The translations under genes were made by a program, and so were the position numbers. DNA of 64,000 nucleotides, taken from assembly GCA_040219735.1 (NCBI GenBank), contig JAVJRX010000031.1; one strand, 5' to 3'. Shown piece by piece: positions 24,729 to 33,531 of the stretch. This DNA is from Coleofasciculus sp040219735 (lineage in GTDB: Bacteria; Cyanobacteriota; Cyanobacteriia; Cyanobacteriales; Coleofasciculaceae). The notes beneath the pieces are model-generated. The model ran no database searches and was not told the origin of the DNA. It was given only the letters and a program-made list of their open reading frames with translations. How positions within the stretch are numbered: position 1 is the stretch's first letter; each line of letters begins with the position of its first letter.

Positions 24729-25562
24729 TTATTCCAACTTTAAGAATTTATCCAACGCCATCACCATAGCGGGGGGCCAACGGCGGATATTTTTCACCCA
24801 ATCGATGTCTTTATAGCGCTGATCTAACCCAATAGCAGCAACCCAATTACTCTCGGCTTCCCCCGGATTCCCACTAACCCATAAGGCGGCGGTGAGTGCA
24901 GCCCGGACATCGGGAAATTGGGGATATTTGCGGATCAGCTTGCGGAATTCTAAGATTGCTTCTTTTTCCTCACCAATTTGATAGAGGGCGAGGGCGTGGT
25001 TAGCCCGGGCGAAGGCAAAATTAGGGGATAAATCAATGGCTTTCTGGTAATATGCGATCGCGGCTTCCCATTCTCCCTTTCCCGCGTTAGCGTTTCCTAG
25101 GTTATTGTACGCCATCGCGTCATCGGGGTTAATCTGCAATACTCGCTGATAATCTGCGATCGCATGATTCCATTCTCCTTGTCCTTCATAAGCTGTACCC
25201 CGGTTCAAATAAGGATCGGCGGCGTCGGGCGCTAACTGAATCGATTGATTAAAATCTGCGATCGCTTCGTCTAATTTATTCTGACTGACTCTGGTATTTC
25301 CCCGATTACTCCAGCCTACAGGATTATCGGGTAACAGTTCAATCAGTTGCGTCCAATACTCTTCAGCCATGGTGAACTCACCGAGTTCTGTCGCCGTAAA
25401 CGCTTTTTGCCGTAATTCGTTGAGCCGCTCAATCTGAGCCTGGGTTAAATCAGGGATTTGGGCTTGTGCCATCACCGATGGCGTTATCCACAATCCAGAG
25501 CATACCAGCACTAGCACTGTACCGAATAAACTGACAATCCAACGTTTCATGAGAATGTTCAA
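24729..25562 (-). CDS. Exported TPR protein
   Basis: A cleavable signal peptide (residues 1-33, ending SVMAQAQ) is followed by tetratricopeptide repeats. Clear units start near 55 (EFTMAEEYWTQLIELLPDN), 88 (KLDEAIADFNQSIQLAPDA), 122 (EWNHAIADYQRVLQINPDD), 156 (EWEAAIAYYQKAIDLSPNF) and 190 (EEKEAILEFRKLIRKYPQF). Such repeats are protein-binding platforms. The protein should lie in the thylakoid lumen or periplasm. The start may be the second Met (25550), which gives a more typical n-region. Confidence 0.85.
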   Translation of the reverse strand: MNILMKRWIVSLFGTVLVLVCSGLWITPSVMAQAQIPDLTQAQIERLNELRQKAFTATELGEFTMAEEYWTQLIELLPDNPVGWSNRGNTRVSQNKLDEAIADFNQSIQLAPDAADPYLNRGTAYEGQGEWNHAIADYQRVLQINPDDAMAYNNLGNANAGKGEWEAAIAYYQKAIDLSPNFAFARANHALALYQIGEEKEAILEFRKLIRKYPQFPDVRAALTAALWVSGNPGEAESNWVAAIGLDQRYKDIDWVKNIRRWPPAMVMALDKFLKLE

Positions 25563-26050
25563 ATCACAGGGGCTATTAGATCACTGTACAAGCAATCTGC
25601 TTCCTTGTACCCAGAGTACCGGAAAGATATCTTAAACTATTTGAATAGTAGGTGGGGTGTCGGGTGTGGTTGTCAATATCTTTATTGATTTCTCACGCAC
25701 TCTTCACAAACACGCTACTGAAACGGTTCGCCGCCTCTGTAAAAAGGAACATACCCCAATAAACTGATAGTCTTTCTCAACAAACCCTGATCATCTGAAG
25801 ACTATATCCCTAAGGGGAATTGGGTAAATCGAATTGAGAAAATGCGAATGAGTTATCAAGAAATCCGCTGGTGGACAATCGCTGTGTTAGAGATTGCTAT
25901 ACTGGTGAGTTCGCCGTTCTTAATCCGTATATTTTCCCACTTGCCATAATTTTGACGCCAAATAACCATCGGGTAGAATCTGGGCGAGGACAGGGTAATA
26001 AGAGATAGAGAGAAATGTGGCGTTGGGATGCCTTCACTCCTCAAGTCAAT
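25563..26050. other. Spacer without recognised features
   Basis: A 488-bp stretch between the TPR gene and the tnpB element. I see no convincing gene, repeat copy or strong hairpin. It presumably holds the promoter of the TPR gene on the minus strand. Confidence 0.35.
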
Positions 26051-26115
26051 CGAGGGGGTTCGATACCCCGGAAATTGACATTTACCACTTAAAATAGATG
26101 TGGTAGAATCTAATT

Positions 26116-27369
26116 ATGCTTCTCAACTACACCTACCGAATTAAGCCCGATCAACAACAAACCCAACTCCTCGATGAGTGGTTGGAAACGTTGCGGGTGT
26201 CCTACAATTACGCTTTGAGAGAACTCAAGGATTGGATAGCTTCTAGAAAGTGTCCAATAGATAGGTGTAGCTTGGAGTCTGAGTACATCATGAGTGCGGA
26301 TTACCCTTTTCCCAGCTACCACCAGCAACAAAACAATCTGCCTAAAGCTAAAAAGGAATTCCCGCGACTTAAATCAGTTCCCTCTCAAGTTTTGCAAACC
26401 AACATTAGAAGGCTGCATGACGCTTGGGACTTCTTTAGACAAAGAGGGTATGGTTTCCCTCGCTTCAAGAAAGTGGGACATAAAAAGTCGCTGCTATTCC
26501 CGCAATTCAAGAGTAACCCAATAACAGGCTGGCATATCCAACTCCCGAAGTTAGGGAAGGTGGAAATTAATTTGCATCGCCCTGTTCCTGATGGCTTTAT
26601 AGTCAAACAAGTACGGGTTGTTAAAAAGGCAATGGGATGGTTTGTTGTGATCACTTTGTACTCAGACATTGAGATTCCAAAAACCTTCCCTCATGGTCAT
26701 GCTATTGGGGTTGACGTGGGACTGCTCTGTTACCTGGCAACCAGTGACGGCTTTGTTGAGCCTGGGCGCAAATTCTTCAAAACCGAACACCGTCGGCTGA
26801 AAGTGCTACAACGTCGGTTGGCAAAGAAACAAAAGCGCTCTAAAAATTATGAGAAAGCCAGGATAAAGGTAGAGAAACAGTATAACCACATCGCTTTTAA
26901 ACGGAAGGATTATCAATTTAAGCTTGCTCATAAACTTTGTGATATAGCGGATACTATCTTTGTTGAAGATATTGATTTCCGCATTATGGCAAAGGGTTTT
27001 TTAGGCAAGCATACAATTGACGCAGGTTTTGGTCAATTTCGCTCTATTCTTAAGTTTGTCGGCAACAAACGAGGGGTATTTGTTGGAGAAGTAGACCATC
27101 GGGGAACTTCTCAAACTTGCCCAAATTGCCGAGTTGAGGTTAGGAAGGAACTCTCAGACCGAATTCATTACTGTCCTGAGTGCCGTTATGAAGTAGATAG
27201 AGATATCGCTTCTGCTCAAGAAATTTGTAATCGTGGAATCGAAACGTATCCAGGGACTCTGGAGAAGCAAGAAATTGGCTCTCAAGTCGAGGTGTCGGGG
27301 GCTATGTGCCTAGATAACTGGCGTAGGGGAGCAATGCCCAATTGTGAGGTTGGGAAGCCGACGATGTAA
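26116..27369 (+). CDS. tnpB: TnpB RNA-guided endonuclease (IS605 type)
   Basis: A 417-aa TnpB, ancestor-type of Cas12, which cuts DNA guided by an RNA made from the element's right end. The RuvC catalytic residues are all present: D200 in IGVDVG, E284 in FVEDIDF and D363 in DRDIASAQEI. The zinc finger has two CxxC pairs (CPNC at 335-338, CPEC at 353-356). The N-terminal helix-turn-helix-like region begins LLNYTYRIKPDQQQ. The gene appears intact. It shares little with the second TnpB in the window, so the two belong to different lineages. Confidence 0.93.
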   Translation: MLLNYTYRIKPDQQQTQLLDEWLETLRVSYNYALRELKDWIASRKCPIDRCSLESEYIMSADYPFPSYHQQQNNLPKAKKEFPRLKSVPSQVLQTNIRRLHDAWDFFRQRGYGFPRFKKVGHKKSLLFPQFKSNPITGWHIQLPKLGKVEINLHRPVPDGFIVKQVRVVKKAMGWFVVITLYSDIEIPKTFPHGHAIGVDVGLLCYLATSDGFVEPGRKFFKTEHRRLKVLQRRLAKKQKRSKNYEKARIKVEKQYNHIAFKRKDYQFKLAHKLCDIADTIFVEDIDFRIMAKGFLGKHTIDAGFGQFRSILKFVGNKRGVFVGEVDHRGTSQTCPNCRVEVRKELSDRIHYCPECRYEVDRDIASAQEICNRGIETYPGTLEKQEIGSQVEVSGAMCLDNWRRGAMPNCEVGKPTM

Positions 27370-27390
27370 TCTTTGATTCATCGTCGGAGG
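27250..27390 (+). ncRNA. Candidate TnpB omega-RNA 3' end
   Basis: By analogy with characterised TnpB elements, the guide RNA covers the tnpB 3' end and stops at the right end. Here the last 100 bases of the gene contain GGGGAGCAATGCCCA and then a strong 9-bp hairpin CCGACGATG...CATCGTCGG (27358-27387). The guide would begin immediately after it. The 5' limit is a guess. Confidence 0.4.
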
Positions 27391-27559
27391 ATGTCACTCA
27401 CTATGAACGAACGGAATGAAACATGGCGTTCTGGGTGAGCTAGGCAATAAACTGTTCGGCATTTAAACCTGAATGTCAAGAATTGCTCTCATCCTTGGTG
27501 TGCGAGCATCTTGCTCGCTACTAATACCCAATTTAAATGCATGACAGCTTAACCAACCA

Positions 27560-27600
27560 ATTTTAGATTTTAGCCTTTTGCATGAACTAAAATCTAAAAT
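27560..27600 (-). terminator. 14-bp stem-loop after the pentapeptide gene
   Basis: ATTTTAGATTTTAG (27560-27573) and CTAAAATCTAAAAT (27587-27600) pair perfectly around a 13-base loop, 20 bp beyond the stop of the minus-strand pentapeptide gene. The stem is AT-rich. A GCGAGCA/TGCTCGC hairpin lies further out near 27503. Confidence 0.5.
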
Positions 27601-27619
27601 TTATTGTTCAACAGAGCCA

Positions 27620-28075
27620 TCAGCTTACCAGCTTAATCCCTTTCACATCAGCATCCATTAGGTAGACTTTACTTAACTTTGCCCCTCTCAAGTCAGCACC
27701 TCTGAGGTTCACTCGGCTCAATTTGACCCCCCTCAAATCAGTAGCTCTTAAGTCAGCATCCGTCAAATCAGCACCTTTAAGATCTGCATTTCTCAAATCT
27801 GCACCCCTGAGATCCGCACCGATTAAATCAGCCGCTAGCAAGTCAGCACCACTTAGCTGAGCGCGGGTCAATTTCGCATAGCTGAGGTTGGCTAAGCTGA
27901 GGTCTGCACCATTGAGATTAGCACCCTGAAGGTTTGCTTCACTTAAATCAGCACCACTTAGGTCAGTTCCTTCTAGGATAGCACCTCTAAGGTTAGCCCC
28001 CACTAGATCCTTACCACTTAGGTCTTTGCCACTTAGATTAATATTCACAAGCTTTTTCGTTGTTTTGTTATACAC
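27620..28075 (-). CDS. Pentapeptide repeat protein
   Basis: From residue ~12 onward the 151-aa protein is a run of A(D/N)LxX pentapeptides (SGKDLSGKDLVGANLRGAIL, GADLSEANLQGANLNGADLS and so on), about 26 in succession. These fold into a right-handed quadrilateral beta-helix. The central L is occasionally replaced (VNLRG, VYLMD). No other domain or signal peptide is present, so it should be cytoplasmic. Function in this family is usually unknown; some members mimic DNA to inhibit gyrase. Confidence 0.9.
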   Translation of the reverse strand: MYNKTTKKLVNINLSGKDLSGKDLVGANLRGAILEGTDLSGADLSEANLQGANLNGADLSLANLSYAKLTRAQLSGADLLAADLIGADLRGADLRNADLKGADLTDADLRATDLRGVKLSRVNLRGADLRGAKLSKVYLMDADVKGIKLVS

Positions 28076-28240
28076 GGCTTGTCTTTAATTGTTATTCATC
28101 CTTAGGTGTATATTTCATCAGCCATCTGTCGTAAATGGTCTCAGTAAAATTGCTGAATATTTTGGATCTGGGGTGAATTGGGTGGCTGAAGATAACTTTT
28201 TATAATCACATTAATCAGGAGAGAGTCGCCAGCTTAGCGG

Positions 28241-28885
28241 TCATTCAGACGGCTGATCACTAATCGAGACATCTTTGATTTTACGTGACTCCAACCAAAT
28301 TGAAACTCCTATCCAAGCAATCACCAACAGCAGTACTGCGATGCCGAATTTCGCCATCCAAGAGACCAAAGTTTCTAGGGGAATAATCCGTCCGACAAAG
28401 AAGGATAAACTAACCATTACGGATGCCCACACAGCAGCCCCCGCTAGGTTACACAAGATAAATTGAGAGTAGGGCATTTCTGCAATTCCTGCCATGGGTC
28501 CGGCAAAAATGCGTAGGAGTGCCACAAACCGCCCAAAAAACACCGCTCTAGCGGCATTTTCACTAAATTGCCGCTTGACTTCTACAAGCTGGGGTTCTGG
28601 AATGCGAAAGAAACCTCCTAATCGCAATAAGAATGACCAACCCCCTATTTTGCCAATCCAATACCCACAATTATCACCCAGGACGGCTCCAGTAATGGCA
28701 CTTGCCAGTACAAACCAATAATTGAGTTCACCACTTCCCGCTAAGAAACCACCCACCAGGGTAATGGTTTCGCCAGGGAGGGGAACTCCAGTATTTTCCA
28801 AGGCAATACCCGAGAAAATGACCCAATAGCCGTACTCATGTGCCAGTTCCTGGATTGTCTCCAGTGATAATAGCTCAAAAGACAT
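28241..28885 (-). CDS. DedA family membrane protein
   Basis: A polytopic VTT/DedA protein of 214 aa, a family shown to include undecaprenyl-phosphate and phospholipid translocases or scramblases. Signature parts are GIALENTGVPLPGETITLVGGFLAG, the conserved GDNCGYWIGKIGG, and FFGRFVALLRIFAGPMAGIAEMPYSQF with the functionally important F-x-R-F/G-P-x-AG region. Four to five hydrophobic segments fit the family topology. The spacer before the next upstream gene, ycf34, holds a palindromic repeat. Confidence 0.9.
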   Translation of the reverse strand: MSFELLSLETIQELAHEYGYWVIFSGIALENTGVPLPGETITLVGGFLAGSGELNYWFVLASAITGAVLGDNCGYWIGKIGGWSFLLRLGGFFRIPEPQLVEVKRQFSENAARAVFFGRFVALLRIFAGPMAGIAEMPYSQFILCNLAGAAVWASVMVSLSFFVGRIIPLETLVSWMAKFGIAVLLLVIAWIGVSIWLESRKIKDVSISDQPSE

Positions 28886-28993
28886 CCAGTAAACCCTTTA
28901 CAAAAATTTATCCCTTATCACATTTTGACGTAATCTGGCAAATTATGTCAACTCGAACAGGGCTTACGCACTCAGGCTGTCGGGTGTCGCCTT

Positions 28994-29028
28994 GGTAGGT
29001 GCGTTAGCCAAGCATAACGCACCCTACC
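28994..29028. repeat. GGTAGGTGCGTTA inverted repeat
   Basis: GGTAGGTGCGTTA (28994-29006) pairs with TAACGCACCCTACC (29015-29028) with one bulged C. It lies 30 bp downstream of ycf34 and may end its transcript. Confidence 0.5.
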
Positions 29029-29057
29029 CAAAAGCGAAGTTGTTTTGATACAACTGC

Positions 29058-29306
29058 TTAAGTTGGCACCAACTCACCCGGACGCAGTTTTGCCCATTTG
29101 CCCTTTTCTTCCTTAAAGCTGTTACATCCGACTACATCCCATTCCATCTCCACAAAATCCTCTTGAGGACGGATATTGACATTGATGGTTGGTTCAATCG
29201 GCTCAAAATCTGGCATTTCCGTCAGATGGGGTTGCTCATGCTGGGTTTCCACCGCATTATAGGTGGTGCATCGGTCTACATAGTGGCAGTTAACGCAAAT
29301 ACACAT
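29058..29306 (-). CDS. ycf34: Ycf34 family protein
   Basis: Ycf34 is a small cyanobacterial and red-plastid protein that in Synechocystis binds an iron-sulfur cluster and affects photosynthetic electron transport. The 82-aa product begins with the invariant MCICVNCHYVDRCTTYNAVE, which contains the four cysteines expected to hold the cluster. It continues through TEMPDFEPIEPTINVNI to the family end EWDVVGCNSFKEEKGKW. Its length is typical. Confidence 0.93.
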   Translation of the reverse strand: MCICVNCHYVDRCTTYNAVETQHEQPHLTEMPDFEPIEPTINVNIRPQEDFVEMEWDVVGCNSFKEEKGKWAKLRPGELVPT

Positions 29307-29439
29307 TGCCCAAACTCCAAGTCCTTTTTGTTAGCCTAACTCAGACAAGCCATAGATTGACCACTATTTAGAGTGATTTTTTGATTTGTCTGATGTCTTA
29401 TGTCCTTTGTCCGCCAGTATTCGTTACAGCTTCCCTCCG

Positions 29440-30790
29440 ACGAGAGAAGAGGAGTAAACTACCCGACGCTGACGCTATCGCGTACAGTGCGGGCTTTCAA
29501 GAGCCCTCCAATTGTCTCGCAAGACAACCAGGAGCCTTCAGGGCGGTTTACAAGCGCCCCGATTGCTTTAATGTTCATCGCACCGTTGAAATCTGCGTCA
29601 CCATGCCAGCCGCAATGACCACACTTAAACCGCTTGCCGCTGCGATAGGACTTATCGGGGTCAGGGTGAATGTGCAGGCACTGGTGACAGGTTTGGGACG
29701 TATAGCGAGGATTGACGGTGACAACTTTCACGCCAGCACCCAAGGCTTTGTACCCGATGAACAGCCTCAGTTGATGGAATGCCCAACTATTACTGCGTCT
29801 GCGTTCTGTTTTGTTTCGCGGTTGCTGGTTGGTGCGTTCCCGAATTCCCGTCAAATCTTCCAGAGCAATACTGGCTCCAATACTTTTTGCGGTTTCAACG
29901 ATGCGTCTAGAAACATTGTGATTGACCCAACTCTGGAAACGACGCTCACGACCAGACAACCGTTGCAGCAGTTGACGGCATCTCCGTCTCGAACTGCGTG
30001 TGCCCTTACTGGCTTTGTGCTGGAGCTTGGCTCTCAAGTTGGCAAAGTGGTCACGAACTTTGGTTATGTCTTGCCCATCCCAGTGTTGACCTTCCGATGT
30101 GTGTGCAATATCTGTGCGTCCCAAGTCCACACCCAAAACCTCATCCCCATCTTGCGGCTCTGGCGGTTCCGACTCCAGGCAAATTTGGATGTAGTAGGAA
30201 CCGTCTTGCCGTTTTACTAGGGTTGCCGATTTTGGGTTAGCCCCTGCCAACATCCCTCGCTGATAGTTGCCAATTGCCAATTCAAAACGCTCACGACCCT
30301 CAACGGTGGTGAGCGAAACTGTCCAGTCCTTCTGCCGAAACGAGAAGATTCGAGCGTCATAGGTAACAAAGCCAGCCTTGAAGACCTTGACCGGACGATT
30401 CTTTTGTTTGGCAACCTTGCGAGAACCTGCTACTCTCCTGCATACCTGCTGCGCCAAATTGCTCGACAAGCCAAATCGGGCGCGAACTTCGTAGTAGCAC
30501 AGCGATTGCAGCTTCACTGCATTGACTATCTTCTCCGGCGTGTTCTGGTTAACCCAGTTCAACGCCTGCACAAACGCATCCAGCGTTGCATCCAGTTTCA
30601 CGGGTTGCAACTCAGATACCTTGAGCTTACAGGAGATAGTCAGGACTTGATTCATAGCCCTATTGTATCTCATCAGAAAGAGGCTGTCTGTATGTCCGAT
30701 AGATTATTGTCCGGCTCCGTTCCTACGCCGGACTCGCATTCCTCCCGACGCTCGGCTTCGCCAGAGCGCGGGGTTCCTGCTGTTTTAGCT
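29440..30790 (-). mobile_element. Second tnpB-only element
   Basis: The gene is flanked upstream (30.70-30.79 kb) by GTCCGGC/GCCGGAC (30709-30733) and CGCTC/GAGCG hairpins ending in GGGGTTCCTG. On the downstream side lie GGGCTCTTGAAAGCCC and TTGTCTTGCGAGACAA hairpins within the last 80 codons. No tnpA is present. Ends are approximate. The spacer 30791-31032 shows nothing else. Confidence 0.55.
29459..30655 (-). CDS. tnpB: TnpB-family RNA-guided endonuclease, second lineage
   Basis: A 398-aa TnpB from a different branch, starting MNQVLTISCKLKVSELQPVKLD. Catalytic residues are D177 (LGVDLGRTD), E266 (IALEDLTGI) and D355 (GDADFNGAMNI). The zinc finger has CHQC (323-326) and CGHC (345-348). A basic helical region at 200-240 is the usual RNA-binding part. 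I start at the ATG at 30655, where the family begins; an ATG six codons upstream is possible. No frameshift or stop is seen, so it may be active. The guide RNA should lie at the low-coordinate end. Confidence 0.9.
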   Translation of the reverse strand: MNQVLTISCKLKVSELQPVKLDATLDAFVQALNWVNQNTPEKIVNAVKLQSLCYYEVRARFGLSSNLAQQVCRRVAGSRKVAKQKNRPVKVFKAGFVTYDARIFSFRQKDWTVSLTTVEGRERFELAIGNYQRGMLAGANPKSATLVKRQDGSYYIQICLESEPPEPQDGDEVLGVDLGRTDIAHTSEGQHWDGQDITKVRDHFANLRAKLQHKASKGTRSSRRRCRQLLQRLSGRERRFQSWVNHNVSRRIVETAKSIGASIALEDLTGIRERTNQQPRNKTERRRSNSWAFHQLRLFIGYKALGAGVKVVTVNPRYTSQTCHQCLHIHPDPDKSYRSGKRFKCGHCGWHGDADFNGAMNIKAIGALVNRPEGSWLSCETIGGLLKARTVRDSVSVG

Positions 30791-31032
30791 GAAATTTGTA
30801 TAAGGTGTGGAGCTTGAGGCAGCTTTATACATTAAGATGGACTCGTACATGTAAGACCTGTGAAGGCAATGGGATACCGTAGGACAGACGGGAATTTAAG
30901 CTTGAGGAGTGAGTTGAAAAGGCTCAAGTATGCTCTGTAAGACCAAAGGTGAACCGATTCATTAGTGAAGCGAGTAACCAGAGGCGAAATCAGCCCAAGA
31001 ATCACCCGCGTTTTAACCGGGTGAGTGTTAAG

Positions 31033-32277
31033 ATGAACTCTGACTTATCTGTTCTGTCTCCTGAAACCTTTCCCTTCAGCTTAGAGTGGTTATCACCTCA
31101 AGCCTGTTTAGTCGGTGGGGCGGTACGAGATGCGTTGCTGGGACGACAGGCTGACTATTTGGACTTGGACTTTGTTGTTCCAACTGACGCGGTGACAATC
31201 GCACGAGAGCTGGCAAGTCATTATCAAGCTGGGTTTGTGGTGCTAGATGAGGCGCGACAGATTGCCAGAGTCGTTTTTGATACCGCAACCGTTGATATCG
31301 CTCAACAGGAAGGAGAAAGCCTAGAGACTGACCTGTATCGACGTGATTTTACCATTAATGCGATCGCGTATAATCCGCAGAGCCGCCAAATCATTGACCC
31401 CTTGCAGGGTGTAGCCGATTGCCGTGCAGGGATTATCCGCATGGTATCCCCGGCGAATCTCCAGGATGATCCCTTACGATTACTTCGAGCCTATCGCCAA
31501 GCTGCTCAACTGGGTTTTACGATAGAACCGACGACTCAATCCACAATTCGCCAATTTGCTCCCTTACTGGCAAAAATGGCAGCCGAACGGGTACAGGTAG
31601 AGTTGAACTATCTACTCCAATCTCCACAAGGAACACCTTGGCTTACCGCCGCTTGGCAGGATCAATTACTTCACCACTGGTTCAGTCATGGGAATACTGA
31701 GAATTTAGCCCAAATCGCGGCAACTGACAACGCCGCGAGTGTTCTGGCTCAAAGGTGGCACAGATTAGGCAGCCAACTGGAAACCCGAGTCAGTAGCAAG
31801 TCCTTATCTTGGCTGAGTTTAGCCAAATTGACAAACCTGTTACCCTCTACGGTTGCAGCAGCCGAAGCCCAACTTTTACGGTTAAAGTATAGCCGCGCCG
31901 AAATTCGGGCGGTGCTAATTATGATTCAATACTTACCCCAACTTTTATCTCACGTTACCTCGCCAATGACCTTAAGACATCAGTATTTTTTCTTTCAAAG
32001 TGTCGGGTCAGTTTTCCCAGCTTTAGCCGTTCTAGCCGTCGCCGCAGGACTATCTGTTGATCAAATAGCTCCCTTGATTAATCGTTATCTAACCCCTGAG
32101 GATCAAGTAGCTCATCCGACTCCGTTAGTAACCGGTCATGATTTGATGCAACAGTTGCAGTTACCGCCTAGTCCTCAAATTGGACAGTTACTCACACAGA
32201 TTCAAATCGCCAGGATTGAAGGCAAGGTTTCAACTCGTGACGAGGCGTTAGCATTTGCCACCCAGTTGATAACTTAG
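31033..32277 (+). CDS. CCA-adding tRNA nucleotidyltransferase / poly(A) polymerase family
   Basis: A class II nucleotidyltransferase that adds or repairs the 3' CCA end of tRNAs. The head domain has CLVGGAVRDALLGRQADYLDLDFVV, with the G-S-like motif and two catalytic carboxylates. RRDFTINAIAYN and DPLRLLRAYRQAAQLGF, the motifs that bind ATP and CTP, follow. The C-terminal body is helical. In cyanobacteria the C- and A-adding activities can be split between two enzymes, so which reaction this one performs is not decided here. I use the ATG at 31033; an upstream GTG would add 28 unlike residues. Confidence 0.9.
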   Translation: MNSDLSVLSPETFPFSLEWLSPQACLVGGAVRDALLGRQADYLDLDFVVPTDAVTIARELASHYQAGFVVLDEARQIARVVFDTATVDIAQQEGESLETDLYRRDFTINAIAYNPQSRQIIDPLQGVADCRAGIIRMVSPANLQDDPLRLLRAYRQAAQLGFTIEPTTQSTIRQFAPLLAKMAAERVQVELNYLLQSPQGTPWLTAAWQDQLLHHWFSHGNTENLAQIAATDNAASVLAQRWHRLGSQLETRVSSKSLSWLSLAKLTNLLPSTVAAAEAQLLRLKYSRAEIRAVLIMIQYLPQLLSHVTSPMTLRHQYFFFQSVGSVFPALAVLAVAAGLSVDQIAPLINRYLTPEDQVAHPTPLVTGHDLMQQLQLPPSPQIGQLLTQIQIARIEGKVSTRDEALAFATQLIT

Positions 32278-32283
32278 AACGAG

Positions 32284-32309
32284 TCGGGGCAATTCATGAA
32301 TTGCCCCGA
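32284..32309. terminator. 26-bp palindrome between convergent genes
   Basis: TCGGGGCAATTCA followed by its exact complement forms a perfect 26-bp palindrome 6 bp after one stop codon and 7 bp before the other. It is well placed as a bidirectional terminator. Confidence 0.6.
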
Positions 32310-32316
32310 AAGCTAG

Positions 32317-33165
32317 CTAACTGACTAACTTTAAACCGTGACGCCGTTGGCTATCCTCCTCAACGCTACTCGTAACAGCCTGCTGATTTGACTGTAATGC
32401 CTGTCGCATGTAGATAATCTGTGCCATCATTTGTTCGAGTTGATGGTCAATTTTCTCGACTTCTGAGGTTGTTGTTGATAATGACGGTTGTGCATTCTGG
32501 GCTGGGGTATTACCGAAGACGGCTTGAGCTGACGCTAACGATGCGGCGAGTGCTTGCATCGAGTTGGCTTGAGCCGAGGTAATCGATGCTTCATTAATCA
32601 CCTGCGGTTCCACTTGCGGTTGCGCCTCAGTCACATCCACTGATGCTGAATCTGCTGTCGGCGATACCTGTTGCTCTAATCGGGTTTGCAAAGACACTTC
32701 TGTCTCTGGGGCTTCTGATTCGAGAGACAGAAGTGTCTGAATGTCTGGGAGGGGCGTTGTACTGGTCGATTGGGTTGTCTGTTTATCCAACCAGTTTTGT
32801 AGCCCAGAAGCATCCAACTGGGATTGTGAGCTTCTGATTTTGTCTAGCAGTTTTTGCTTGTCTTCTAGATTTTGGGCTAAGTTTGCCAGTTTTTGTTCAA
32901 CTTCAGCCGATTTCCGGGAAGACTTTTGCCACCCCATCATCGCCACACTCGTTAGTCCTACGCCTGCGCTTAGTAAACCTGCCACTCCTAGATATTGAGG
33001 TGCAAATTCTTTCAATTCGCCAAAAAAAATCGGTTCTTCTTGAACTTGAATTGTCACGGGCTTGGAGCCGAACAGATTGAGGGGTAGGGTCAAGGCGGCA
33101 AATACGGTTGCTGAAATTGCCACGGGTGTGAGAATGAATTTTAGGGCAGTCGCACTGGTCGTCAT
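32317..33165 (-). CDS. Membrane-anchored coiled-coil protein
   Basis: Two N-terminal membrane helices (about 9-30, ILTPVAISATVFAALTLPLN, and 57-80, YLGVAGLLSAGVGLTSVAMM) are followed by a coiled coil (84-120). A long serine/threonine/glutamine-rich disordered part comes next, then a short helical end (DHQLEQMMAQIIYMRQALQSN). No enzymatic motif is visible and I do not recognise a family. A structural or trafficking role at a membrane is a guess. A palindrome lies 36 bp upstream of the start. Confidence 0.65.
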   Translation of the reverse strand: MTTSATALKFILTPVAISATVFAALTLPLNLFGSKPVTIQVQEEPIFFGELKEFAPQYLGVAGLLSAGVGLTSVAMMGWQKSSRKSAEVEQKLANLAQNLEDKQKLLDKIRSSQSQLDASGLQNWLDKQTTQSTSTTPLPDIQTLLSLESEAPETEVSLQTRLEQQVSPTADSASVDVTEAQPQVEPQVINEASITSAQANSMQALAASLASAQAVFGNTPAQNAQPSLSTTTSEVEKIDHQLEQMMAQIIYMRQALQSNQQAVTSSVEEDSQRRHGLKLVS

Positions 33166-33200
33166 TGGTAGTTCCCTCTAAAAATTACCTGCGTTTGTTG

Positions 33201-33219
33201 TGATACTCCTGGAGTATCA
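33201..33219. promoter_or_regulatory. Palindrome upstream of the coiled-coil membrane gene
   Basis: TGATACTCC-t-GGAGTATCA is a perfect 9-1-9 palindrome 36-54 bases upstream of the start. It could be an operator or a 5'-UTR hairpin. The rest of 33166-33531 is AT-rich without other features. Confidence 0.4.
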
Positions 33220-33531
33220 ACCGTATTCAACGGTTTTGCAGATTACCCCTGTCTGTGAATAGACGGCTTCAACAAGGAGTATAAACTTGTAGCGCACCTG
33301 ATTTAAAGAGCTATTCATTGGAACCGTCTAAAATTCACCTGATAGATGAAGGTTGTCTGTCTTTAACTGAGTTTGCTCTTTCTTTTATTTAATTTAATCT
33401 AAATTTCGACGATTGTATATAAAGCTTTCATGAAGAATTTGATCAGAGGATAAATACCTAATGAATTTATTTATCAGGAGAGAAAAATTTATATATTCTT
33501 TCTCCTTGAAAATCCGTCGTTTTTTGCCAAT

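Larger units (their letters stand above)
26052..27395 (+). mobile_element. IS200/IS605-type element with tnpB only
   Basis: A non-autonomous element carrying tnpB and no TnpA transposase. The left end has a TACCAC/GTGGTA hairpin (~26090-26108) just before the start codon. The right end has the CCGACGATG/CATCGTCGG hairpin at 27358-27387, which overlaps the tnpB stop codon. Exact ends are not defined because these elements make no target duplication; the limits given are approximate. Confidence 0.6.

Noticed and set aside
26052..26071. T-arm-like GGGGGTTCGATACCCC, possible tRNA
   Set aside because: No acceptor, D or anticodon stems could be found around it. It is more likely part of the tnpB element's left end. 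I saw no other tRNA or rRNA in the window.
29381..30220. 279-codon reading frame antisense to tnpB
   Set aside because: It lies wholly opposite the second tnpB, whose catalytic residues and zinc finger are intact; the antisense peptide resembles nothing.
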